A stretch of 5,497 bases of DNA from Bacteroidales bacterium (GTDB taxonomy: Bacteria; Bacteroidota; Bacteroidia; Bacteroidales; UBA4181), in NCBI GenBank assembly GCA_031264715.1, contig JAISDP010000241.1:1-5497 (forward strand), given 5' to 3'. The notes below the pieces were generated by a model, which saw nothing but the letters and a program-made list of their open reading frames with translations, ran no database searches and had not been told where the DNA came from. Numbering within the stretch: position 1 is the first letter of the stretch; the number at the start of each line of letters is the position of its first letter. Both the position numbers and the translations under genes were made by a program. Of this stretch, positions 1-5,497 are shown piece after piece.

Positions 1-672
1 TTTGAATCCCCGTCCGTGCACATTCAATATTTCCACAGCAGGTTCGTCCTTGAGATATTTCCTTAACTTGGTGATATATACATCCATGCTGCGTGCGTTG
101 AAATAATTGTCGTCTTCCCAGATGGTTTTCAGGGCATAGTTGCGTTCGAGCACCTGGTTGGCATTATCACACAACAGTTTCAACAATTCCGATTCCTTTG
201 TGGTTAGCTTGTACGACAACATGTCGCCGCGTTGCAAAATTTGCTTCTGCACATCAAACGTATATTTGCCGAGCGTATACATCTGCGGAGTGAATTGCTG
301 CGTATCGGCTTTCACCCGGCGCAGGATGGCTTCGATACGGAACAGCAACTCGTCCATGTTGAACGGCTTGGTAATATAGTCGTCGGCGCCGATCTTGAAG
401 CCTTCAAGCACATCGTCTTTCATTGAGCGCGCCGTCAGGAATATAATCGGTACTACCTTATTGATGGTACGTATTTCCTGCGCCACCGTAAAACCGTCCT
501 TCACGGGCATCATCACGTCGAGGATGCACAGGTCGTAATGACTTTTGCGGAAACCGTCGGACGCCTTTTCGCCATCTTCAAATAAATCGGTTTTGAATGA
601 CTTGGCATTCAGGTAATTTTTGAGCAATTCGCCCAAATTTTCATCATCTTCAGCTAACAATATCTTTGCCAT
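1..672 (-). CDS. rprY: OmpR-family response regulator, RprY-like (C-terminal end cut by window edge)
   Basis: This is a DNA-binding response regulator, the cytoplasmic output partner of the adjacent kinase. The minus-strand frame runs from ATG at 672 to the window edge without a stop: 224 codons, ending ...HGRGFK. OmpR-family proteins are about 230-235 residues, so only about ten residues are missing. The receiver domain covers roughly residues 1-120. It shows the acidic pocket (AEDDE, D9/D10), the phospho-acceptor D52 in CILDVMMP, the switch Thr in FLTAR (T80) and the conserved Lys in TKPF (K102). The winged-helix domain follows (about 130-224), with LTTKESELLKLL, the recognition region RSMDVYITKLRKYL and the GRGFK wing. 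Sequence style (DENLG..LLKNYL, EGFKIGADDYITKPF) is close to what I recall of Bacteroides fragilis RprY. The start lies 6 bases after the kinase stop, so the two genes should be co-transcribed. The family call is firm; the rprY name rests on recall and gene order. Confidence 0.88.
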   Translation of the reverse strand, partial: MAKILLAEDDENLGELLKNYLNAKSFKTDLFEDGEKASDGFRKSHYDLCILDVMMPVKDGFTVAQEIRTINKVVPIIFLTARSMKDDVLEGFKIGADDYITKPFNMDELLFRIEAILRRVKADTQQFTPQMYTLGKYTFDVQKQILQRGDMLSYKLTTKESELLKLLCDNANQVLERNYALKTIWEDDNYFNARSMDVYITKLRKYLKDEPAVEILNVHGRGFK

Positions 673-678
673 AATTAA

Positions 679-2358
679 TTATTTTTGTTTAGACCCTTCC
701 CGACTCTTGTTGATTTCGGAGTTCACAGGAGAAGAAGTTGTGTTTCGCGCCTGCTTTGGTTGATGGTGACGCAGGAAAATCGTAAAGCGCGTACCGTGTC
801 CCGGCTCGCTTTCCACCTCGATCCTGCCATTGTGCGCCTGCACCACATTCCTCACATAGGCAAGCCCCAGCCCGAATCCTTTCACATTATGTACGTTGCC
901 GGTTGACACACGGTAAAACTGGTCGAAAATCCGTTTCTGATCGGCCTTGCTGATTCCGATACCCTTGTCCTGTATCGAAACCGATAAGCCATCGGGCGCA
1001 TCGGCTGTCGATACGGTAATATCGGGACGACCTCCGCTGTACTTGATCGCATTATCAATCAGGTTGAACAGCACGTTGGTAAAATGCACCTCATCTACTT
1101 CGGCCACGGAATGTACCGCATCCAGGTTCTTGACAATCTGTCCGTTCTTGTTTTTGATCTGGATCAACATATTACGCACCACCATATTTGCCAGTTCGTT
1201 AACGTCCAACTCCTTAAGTTTGATCATCAACTTGCCGCGGTCAAATATAGCCATTTGCAGGATTTTCTCTACCTGCTGGCTCAAACGCTTGCTTTCGTCT
1301 GCAATCACGGTCGAAAGGTGATCGTAATTCTTCGATTCGTTAGGGATGCTTTTATCATTGAGCATTTGCGATGCCAGCGAAATAGTGGAAATGGGCGTTT
1401 TCAGTTCGTGGGTCACGTTATTAACAAAGTCGGTACGTATACTGGTGATCTTTTTCTGGCGCTGCATCTGGTAAACAGTAACCGTAAAGGCAAGGATCAC
1501 AATCAGAGTGAATACGATAGACGACATGCTCATAAACCCGATGGATTTGAACAGGTAATTGCCCTGTTTCGGGAAATAGAGATTGAGGTAATAGGGCTGC
1601 GACTCGGACCAGTCGAACGGGAAAAGCGCCGCCCTGAATATTTCGTTTTCCTTTTTGGGACTGAAACATTCCGACCCGTAAATCTCTTCTTTGCAATCCT
1701 TCCCGAATACCGCATATTCAAAAGGAATACAAATGTTCGACTTTTTCATTTCGGTACGGATGATATAATCCAGCGCTTCACCGTCTATCCGGTCCTCGAG
1801 GTCGAAGTCGGCTTGTTGCATCCTTGCAATCGTGTTTTCTATAAGCCTTTTACGACGCGCCTTCCGTTCGCCGTCCGACATCAACGGGGGCGGCATCACC
1901 GACATCGACGAACCGCCGCTGATCTGCATGCTCGATTTGCGACCGTCGAACTGTGCATTAATCTGCATGAAACTCTGCTGTATAACGCCTTGTGGCTGCC
2001 AGTAATTACGTATGGCATTGTTCCAGAAAACGTTTTTATCTTCTTTCGATATATTTAGATGGGGAAGTTCGAATTGTTTTTTTCCCGCAATGATGGTATC
2101 AAGCAGGGATTTCTGTGCGCCCTGGAACCTAATGTTGCGCTGGAACGGGTATGGCGTGTCCATCTCCTGGATTACCTGCACGATCTCTAATGATTGCACG
2201 TCCTCGGTAATACGGTTGACCGTAGTATTCACCAGTTGGGAAAACTGCTGTTCCTGGATGGTATAGGCATGATTGATCCAGTAGGCCTGTACACCGATAA
2301 GCCCGGCCAGTGCAATCCCGGCAATCACAATCAATGTATAAAACGTGGACTTTTTCAT
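679..2358 (-). CDS. rprX: Membrane sensor histidine kinase, RprX-like
   Basis: This 559-residue sensor kinase should autophosphorylate on a histidine and pass the phosphate to the regulator encoded directly downstream. There is one membrane segment near residues 7-26, a large periplasmic region (about 27-271) and a second membrane segment (about 272-296). The dimerisation/phospho-acceptor helix follows immediately, with the H-box FVNNVTHELKTP and H317. The ATPase domain shows the N-box NLIDNAIKYS (N432, N436), the G1 box DKGIGIS (464-470), the F-box IFDQFYRV and the G2 box GFGLGLA (494-500), so all catalytic motifs are intact. Only about 20 residues separate the second membrane segment from H317, leaving no room for a HAMP domain. 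The sensor region carries a Gly/Ser/Met/Pro-rich stretch (about 148-160) and a basic run (about 165-171). The C-terminal ~30 residues are a polar tail. B. fragilis RprX has the same architecture and gene order; its signal is unknown. Start ATG at 2358 gives a clean MKKS-type N-terminus before the first membrane helix. Confidence 0.9.
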   Translation of the reverse strand: MKKSTFYTLIVIAGIALAGLIGVQAYWINHAYTIQEQQFSQLVNTTVNRITEDVQSLEIVQVIQEMDTPYPFQRNIRFQGAQKSLLDTIIAGKKQFELPHLNISKEDKNVFWNNAIRNYWQPQGVIQQSFMQINAQFDGRKSSMQISGGSSMSVMPPPLMSDGERKARRKRLIENTIARMQQADFDLEDRIDGEALDYIIRTEMKKSNICIPFEYAVFGKDCKEEIYGSECFSPKKENEIFRAALFPFDWSESQPYYLNLYFPKQGNYLFKSIGFMSMSSIVFTLIVILAFTVTVYQMQRQKKITSIRTDFVNNVTHELKTPISTISLASQMLNDKSIPNESKNYDHLSTVIADESKRLSQQVEKILQMAIFDRGKLMIKLKELDVNELANMVVRNMLIQIKNKNGQIVKNLDAVHSVAEVDEVHFTNVLFNLIDNAIKYSGGRPDITVSTADAPDGLSVSIQDKGIGISKADQKRIFDQFYRVSTGNVHNVKGFGLGLAYVRNVVQAHNGRIEVESEPGHGTRFTIFLRHHQPKQARNTTSSPVNSEINKSREGSKQK

Positions 2359-2377
2359 TTATGAAACATTTTCATCA

Positions 2378-2410
2378 CAAAAGTACAATATCCGTACCAA
2401 GCGCACTCAA
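2378..2410 (-). promoter_or_regulatory. Candidate rprXY promoter (Bacteroidetes type)
   Basis: On the minus strand TACTTTTG (2385 down to 2378) matches the Bacteroidetes -7 consensus TAnnTTTG exactly. A TTG at 2410-2408 could be the -33 element, with a 22-base spacer that is a little longer than usual. Transcription would begin near 2372, about 14 bases before the kinase start codon. The -7 box is good and the -33 box is weak. Confidence 0.55.
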
Positions 2411-2430
2411 CTTTAACAATCTTTAACGAT
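2411..2430. repeat. 10-bp tandem direct repeat, possible response-regulator site
   Basis: CTTTAACAAT is followed directly by CTTTAACGAT, nine of ten bases the same, so the CTTTAAC cores sit exactly 10 bp (one helical turn) apart. The pair abuts the candidate -33 element of the rprXY promoter on its upstream side. OmpR/PhoB-family regulators typically bind head-to-tail half-sites with about 10-11 bp spacing. A role as an autoregulatory site is inference. Confidence 0.5.
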
Positions 2431-2492
2431 ATGTGAATCACCGGACACGGAGATTCTTTGCCAACAGTGATGAAAAATTCGCCAATTTGATA

Positions 2493-2500
2493 TACTTTAG
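2493..2500 (+). promoter_or_regulatory. Weak candidate -7 element for aroB
   Basis: TACTTTAG matches five of the six fixed positions of TAnnTTTG and lies 51 bases before the aroB ATG. No clear TTTG is found at the expected distance upstream; the nearest (2457-2460) is too far for this -7 box and would instead pair with the poorer CCAATTTG at 2482-2489. The aroB promoter is probably within 2450-2510, but its exact elements are uncertain. Confidence 0.3.
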
Positions 2501-2551
2501 CATTTTTTATCGTAACCCGTAAAGTTGCGGAATAATCGAAAAAACATCAAT

Positions 2552-3577
2552 ATGTTTCAATTAACCATCCATGCCGGCGACACTGAATCTCAAGTTGTAG
2601 CAGGTGAATCGTACCGGAATCTTGCCGATTATCTGCAGGACGGACGGCGGGTAATTGTGATCACCGATGCCAATATCCTCAAATATTACGGTGATTTTTT
2701 CAGCGCCTATCCGGTCATTGAGATCGGCATGGGCGAGAAAAACAAGACCTTGGACACATTGGCGCATATCTACAATCGCTTGCTGGAATATAACGCCGAC
2801 CGCAACAGTTTCATTGTAGCCGTGGGTGGAGGCATTGTTTGCGATGTGGCCGGGTTCGCGGCATCCACATACATGCGCGGCATTCCGTTCGGCTTCGTGT
2901 CTACCACCCTGTTGTCTCAGGTGGATGCAAGCGTTGGCGGCAAGAATGGCGTAAATTTCGGCGGATACAAGAACATGATCGGCGCCTTTAACCAGCCGCA
3001 GTTTGTGCTGTGCGACACCACGATGACACAGACCCTGCCTGACCGGGAATTCATTTCGGGATTTGCTGAAATAGTGAAAGCAGCGGCCATCCGTGATGCC
3101 GGACTGTTCGATTACTTGGAACAGAACGCAGATAAAGCCATGGCGCGCGACCCGGAAGTGATCCGGCATTTGGTCGTCGAATCCGTAAAAATCAAAGCGG
3201 ACGTGGTGGAACATGACGAGCGGGAGCACGGCGAGCGGCGTATCCTCAACTTTGGGCACACGTTTGGCCATGCCGTGGAGGTATTCACGGGCGTTACCCA
3301 CGGCGAAGCGGTAAGCATCGGCATGATGATGGCTGCACGTCGTTCGGTTGCCGCGTGTGGTTTTCCGCAAAGCCAGGTCGACCGGCTCGAACATTTGCTG
3401 GTGCGGCTCGGCCTTCCGGTAACCACCGGCGCACGCTCCGAAGATATCCTCCGCATCCTGCTGAAAGACAAGAAACGCGAGAGTGATTTTATATATCTTG
3501 TGTTGCTCCGCGAAATCGGGAAAGCGGTGATATGTAAAACACCGATTGAAGAGGTAAAAGGTAAGAAGTACAAATAA
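2552..3577 (+). CDS. aroB: 3-dehydroquinate synthase
   Basis: AroB converts 3-deoxy-D-arabino-heptulosonate 7-phosphate to 3-dehydroquinate, the second step of the shikimate pathway, in the cytoplasm using NAD+ and a divalent metal. The protein is 341 residues, normal for the compact form of the family. The dinucleotide-binding region shows VGGGIVCDVAGFAAS (91-105), followed by the family signature RGIPFGFVSTTLLSQVDASV and GGKNGVNFGGYKNMIGAF. The three metal ligands are visible by family comparison: E173 in GFAEIVK, H236 in NFGHTFGHA and H250 in THGEAV. The C-terminal helical domain includes LLKDKKRESDFIYLVLL. I chose ATG at 2552 (MFQLTIHAGD). An upstream in-frame TTG at 2525 would add nine residues (MRNNRKNIN), but it is a rare start codon, and an A/T-rich leader of the usual kind precedes the ATG. 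The gene is divergent from the kinase pair and lies 20 bases before the next gene, so it is probably the first gene of a two-gene operon. Confidence 0.97.
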   Translation: MFQLTIHAGDTESQVVAGESYRNLADYLQDGRRVIVITDANILKYYGDFFSAYPVIEIGMGEKNKTLDTLAHIYNRLLEYNADRNSFIVAVGGGIVCDVAGFAASTYMRGIPFGFVSTTLLSQVDASVGGKNGVNFGGYKNMIGAFNQPQFVLCDTTMTQTLPDREFISGFAEIVKAAAIRDAGLFDYLEQNADKAMARDPEVIRHLVVESVKIKADVVEHDEREHGERRILNFGHTFGHAVEVFTGVTHGEAVSIGMMMAARRSVAACGFPQSQVDRLEHLLVRLGLPVTTGARSEDILRILLKDKKRESDFIYLVLLREIGKAVICKTPIEEVKGKKYK

Positions 3578-3597
3578 AATTATTCAATTATGCACAT

Positions 3598-4950
3598 ATG
3601 ACTAAAGGTAAACCGGTTTCGATCCCTACCACCGTGGAAGCGCAAATACGCACGCGCGCACGCAATCTGCCCGTCCATAAATGTTACATCAACAAGGATT
3701 GGGAAGAATCGCAGTTGGCTACGATCATAGTTGTCCGCAAACATACCAACGGGAACATCACGATGGGTAATTTTCTTGTTGACCTGAAATTACTGGGTGT
3801 CAAGGATTGCATATACAGGTTCAACGAATCGACGCTACGGATGGACGAGATACTCGAAAACCGCGACGATTTGCTCGAAGAATGTGATTATACCCTGGCG
3901 CATAATATCATATATGCCGGCTTGGAGTTTGCCGACGATTACGGTTTTGCGCCGCACAGAAATTTCAAAACCGCACAGTACATCCTCGAAGAGGATTCCG
4001 ACAACATCCCCATGATAGACGTGCCTTTAGGCGACGAAGGCATCCCGGTGCTGGAAGTTCCTTACGGCGAAACCGGTCAGCGCGAAATGGCCATCCTCGA
4101 CAAAACGACCGGCGGTGATTTCCGGGTGGTGTTCTTCGATAAGACCGGAAAACCCAAGCCCATGGAGCGTACCTACGCGGAGGTATTCGAAGAAGTGATG
4201 GAAACAGGTTTCGACAGTTACTGGGAAAAATACCTTCAGTCTTCTTCTGCCAGGGAAATTCAGGTGATGACCGATCTGGTACATTTGATCCGGGTATATA
4301 CCAATGAGGAAAAAGACTGGATCGACATCGAGTTCGACCGTATCATCAAGGATCCCAGGATTATCATGAAACCCGACCCGCCTGTAAACAGTTACGAGGA
4401 AGAACTTGTACCGGCAATCGAGCGCTTTAGTGCGGGAGATATCGAAAAGGCTTCTGTCGAATTCCGCAAGGTAATTAATCAACATCCCGATGAGCCTCTC
4501 CTTTGGGATATATTCCTGTATAACCTCTCGATAGACAGCGATAGTGTAGATAAGGAAACGGTGGAGCAAGCATATTCGCGATTTCCCGGTCACCCGGTCA
4601 TTAAGGCATGGTATGCCGAATGGCTGGCGCAGGAAGGCCATATTGACGAGATGTTTGCCTTGTTTGGCGATGCCCCCGGGTTAGATGCCCTGACTACCGA
4701 AAATACCTTCATCAGCCTCAATGCACTTACATCTTTTTGTTATGCCTGTGCAGCGGCCTGGTTGAGCAAAGAAGATGTACTGCACGCCGAGCCTTACTAC
4801 CAGATAATTGTCCGCCTGGGGCTTGATTACCGGCTGAGTGAGTACATCCAATGGACAATGATCGACCTGAAAAGAACCCAACTCAAAGAGCTGCTCGCCG
4901 GTGTAATTGACAGCGATGAAGAGCCTGCTGCGGATCAAAGCAGTCAATAA
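3598..4950 (+). CDS. Uncharacterised 450-residue protein with TPR-like C-terminal half
   Basis: I do not recognise a named family with a known function. No signal peptide or membrane segment is seen, so the protein is probably cytoplasmic. Residues about 25-115 form a compact block containing HKCYINKDWEE, ATIIVVRKHTNGNITMG, FLVDLKLLGVKD and YRFN, followed by the acidic helical stretch NRDDLLEECDYTLAHNII. I recall similar His/Cys-INxxW...VDLxxLGVKD blocks in hypothetical Bacteroidetes proteins, but no function. Residues about 135-180 look like a beta-rich insert (GIPVLEVPYGETGQRE, GDFRVVFFDKTGKP). Residues 269-303 fit a tetratricopeptide unit (LVPAIERFSAGDIEKASVEF...HP). Weaker helical pairs continue near 323-345 and 375-410, suggesting a protein-interaction solenoid. 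The tail is acidic and polar. ATG at 3598 is the only sensible start, 20 bases after the aroB stop, with no promoter between, so co-transcription with aroB is likely. A direct role in aromatic biosynthesis is not shown. Confidence 0.85.
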   Translation: MTKGKPVSIPTTVEAQIRTRARNLPVHKCYINKDWEESQLATIIVVRKHTNGNITMGNFLVDLKLLGVKDCIYRFNESTLRMDEILENRDDLLEECDYTLAHNIIYAGLEFADDYGFAPHRNFKTAQYILEEDSDNIPMIDVPLGDEGIPVLEVPYGETGQREMAILDKTTGGDFRVVFFDKTGKPKPMERTYAEVFEEVMETGFDSYWEKYLQSSSAREIQVMTDLVHLIRVYTNEEKDWIDIEFDRIIKDPRIIMKPDPPVNSYEEELVPAIERFSAGDIEKASVEFRKVINQHPDEPLLWDIFLYNLSIDSDSVDKETVEQAYSRFPGHPVIKAWYAEWLAQEGHIDEMFALFGDAPGLDALTTENTFISLNALTSFCYACAAAWLSKEDVLHAEPYYQIIVRLGLDYRLSEYIQWTMIDLKRTQLKELLAGVIDSDEEPAADQSSQ

Positions 4951-4991
4951 ATAAGGCTCTATAACGAATTGTATGGGTAAGGGAGAGATAC

Positions 4992-5021
4992 GCCGCTCAA
5001 TGCGGAGGGCGGCTGTTTTTT
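4992..5021 (+). terminator. Intrinsic terminator of the aroB operon
   Basis: GCCGC (4992-4996) pairs with GCGGC (5009-5013). The stem extends through a T-G and a C-G pair (4997/5008, 4998/5007), giving seven pairs and an eight-base loop. The stem is followed directly by TGTTTTTT (5014-5021). An alternative smaller hairpin, CCGC/GCGG, lies inside. It sits 41 bases after the stop of the 450-residue gene, as expected for the operon end. Confidence 0.8.
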
Positions 5022-5254
5022 CCTGACTTCCTGAAGGGACTTCGCCGAATAACAAATAACAAATATTTTTTGTTTCGGTTAAAAAAACAGGGGATCACCA
5101 CCTGCGGAATCGGCCAGAGGGTCAAACCCGGAAGTATTACAACTTAGCGAAGCGATCTCACCATAAGGTAAATGACCGCTCAACGGCGTTATATTTCGCT
5201 TATCATGGCAAACGCCCTGTGTTCATGATGATGACAACCTTCTTTCCAATATCC
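5022..5254. other. Intergenic stretch without a supported gene; possible repeat or gene remnant
   Basis: No start-to-stop frame here looks like a real gene. It contains an A/T-rich heptamer repeat (ATAACAA, 2.4 copies, 5049-5065) and small hairpins (GGGT-CAA-ACCC at 5119-5129; GGCGTT at 5185-5190 against AACGCC at 5211-5216). A minus-strand frame without ATG is open for 47 codons from 5222 down to the TAA at 5081-5079. The middle (about 5090-5220) is clearly richer in G+C than its A/T-rich flanks, which may mean an intergenic repeat or a decayed gene. Confidence 0.5.
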
Positions 5255-5279
5255 TTTTTGATCAGCATAGATCAGCATA
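5255..5279 (+). repeat. Direct repeat copy 1, containing a decamer doublet
   Basis: TTTTTG is followed by two overlapping-phase copies of the decamer GATCAGCATA (5260-5269 and 5270-5279, perfect tandem). The whole 25-base unit recurs at 5437-5462 with one inserted C and one T-to-C change. Unlike copy 2, this copy lacks the TA needed for a -7 box. Confidence 0.8.
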
Positions 5280-5372
5280 GTTATCAATCAGAATATATAA
5301 ACAGTAACCTGGTGATACAATCATACGAAATGGCCTTTTGACGCAGTTTTAAACAACTTAAATGCCGGGTCG

Positions 5373-5423
5373 TTATCTGATCGGGAAAATCCTTCTTTTT
5401 CAGATAAAAAATTTGTTTTCCCG
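5373..5423. repeat. Two interlocked perfect 8-bp inverted repeats
   Basis: TTATCTGA (5373-5380) is the reverse complement of TCAGATAA (5400-5407). CGGGAAAA (5382-5389) is the reverse complement of TTTTCCCG (5416-5423). The arms alternate in the order A, B, A', B', so both pairs can form together only as a pseudoknot in RNA, or they are overlapping dyads in DNA. The right half overlaps the -33 box and spacer of the promoter at 5412-5442, which suits an operator. Confidence 0.6.
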
Positions 5424-5442
5424 GAAGCATTTACTATTTTTG
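5412..5442 (+). promoter_or_regulatory. Strong Bacteroidetes-type promoter reading off the right edge
   Basis: TTTG at 5412-5415 is followed after exactly 19 bases by TATTTTTG at 5435-5442, a full match to the phylum consensus TTTG-N19-TAnnTTTG. Transcription should begin around 5448-5450. Its gene is not in the window: the first ATG (5463) is closed by TGA at 5490-5492 after nine codons. The product could be a protein gene with a leader, or a structural RNA. Confidence 0.75.
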
Positions 5443-5462
5443 CATCAGCACAGATCAGCATA
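5437..5462 (+). repeat. Direct repeat copy 2, at promoter and transcript start
   Basis: This is a 26-base near-copy of 5255-5279. TTTTTG is shared with the -7 box, followed by a diverged decamer (CATCAGCACA, 5443-5452) and an exact one (GATCAGCATA, 5453-5462). The unit therefore spans the -7 end and the predicted first transcribed bases. Confidence 0.8.
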
Positions 5463-5497
5463 ATGGTTGAAAGTGCACGATTATCTCTCTGATTTAT

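Noticed and set aside
1084..2058. A 324-codon plus-strand open frame opposite the kinase gene
   Set aside because: It lies wholly antisense to a kinase with every catalytic motif intact, shows no domain of its own, and is the kind of shadow that codon bias produces.
2355..2375. A six-codon upstream frame (MKMFHK) overlapping the kinase start as ATGA, within a 6-bp palindrome ATGAAA/TTTCAT
   Set aside because: The predicted transcript start (about 2372) falls at or after its ATG, so it is probably not in the mRNA. It is too short to support from sequence alone.
2561..3394. A 277-codon minus-strand open frame opposite aroB
   Set aside because: It is antisense to a complete aroB with all metal ligands. 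The His/Cys-rich, low-order translation looks non-coding.
3590..3601. Three-codon frame (ATG CAC ATA TGA) overlapping the start of the 450-residue gene
   Set aside because: This is easily chance in an A/T-rich leader, with no sign of a coupling function.
4027..4641. A 204-codon minus-strand open frame opposite the 450-residue gene
   Set aside because: It is a shadow frame; the plus-strand protein has coherent TPR-like and hydrophobic patterns, while this one does not.
5114..5135. A GGGT-CAA-ACCC hairpin resembling a tRNA T-arm
   Set aside because: There is no GTTC-type T-loop, no acceptor or anticodon arm at the right distances, and no CCA end, so it is not a tRNA.
5255..5462. Possible invertible promoter of the Bacteroides type
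   Set aside because: The flanking repeats are in direct, not inverted, orientation, so site-specific inversion between them is not expected; only deletion or duplication is.
5255..5462. CRISPR-like array
   Set aside because: There are only two repeat copies separated by 157 bp, no regular spacer length and no cas genes in the window.

Overview
The window looks like a chromosomal stretch from a member of the Bacteroidetes, probably order Bacteroidales. Three things support this. The two-component pair on the minus strand resembles the Bacteroides RprX/RprY system. The promoters match the phylum's own consensus (TTTG, about 19-20 bases, TAnnTTTG). No gene start has a clear Shine-Dalgarno sequence, while A/T-rich stretches precede the start codons. 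Base composition is moderate in genes and A/T-rich between them.

Layout. Positions 1-672 (minus) hold an OmpR-family response regulator cut by the left edge. Positions 679-2358 (minus) hold its histidine kinase, which is transcribed first and lies 6 bases from the regulator. Positions 2359-2551 are a divergent intergenic region with candidate promoters in both directions and a 10-bp-spaced direct repeat that could be a response-regulator site. Positions 2552-3577 (plus) encode 3-dehydroquinate synthase (AroB). After 20 bases, positions 3598-4950 (plus) encode a 450-residue cytoplasmic protein of unknown function with a TPR-like C-terminal half. A convincing intrinsic terminator (4992-5021) closes this apparent aroB operon.

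The last ~475 bases (5022-5497) carry no gene I can support but are structured. They contain a short A/T-rich heptamer repeat, a stretch with a 47-codon open frame on the minus strand that may be a repeat or gene remnant, and a 25-26-bp imperfect direct repeat in two copies 182 bp apart. They also contain two interlocked 8-bp inverted repeats and a very good rightward promoter whose product lies beyond the right edge.

How the genes work together: the kinase and regulator form one envelope-to-transcription signalling unit. AroB performs the second step of the shikimate pathway, and the downstream protein is probably co-expressed with it, but its link to aromatic biosynthesis is unknown. Most of the window is ordinary core genome. 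The parts worth a second look are the repeats and palindromes around the right-hand promoter, the direct repeat in front of the kinase gene, and the uncharacterised protein after aroB.
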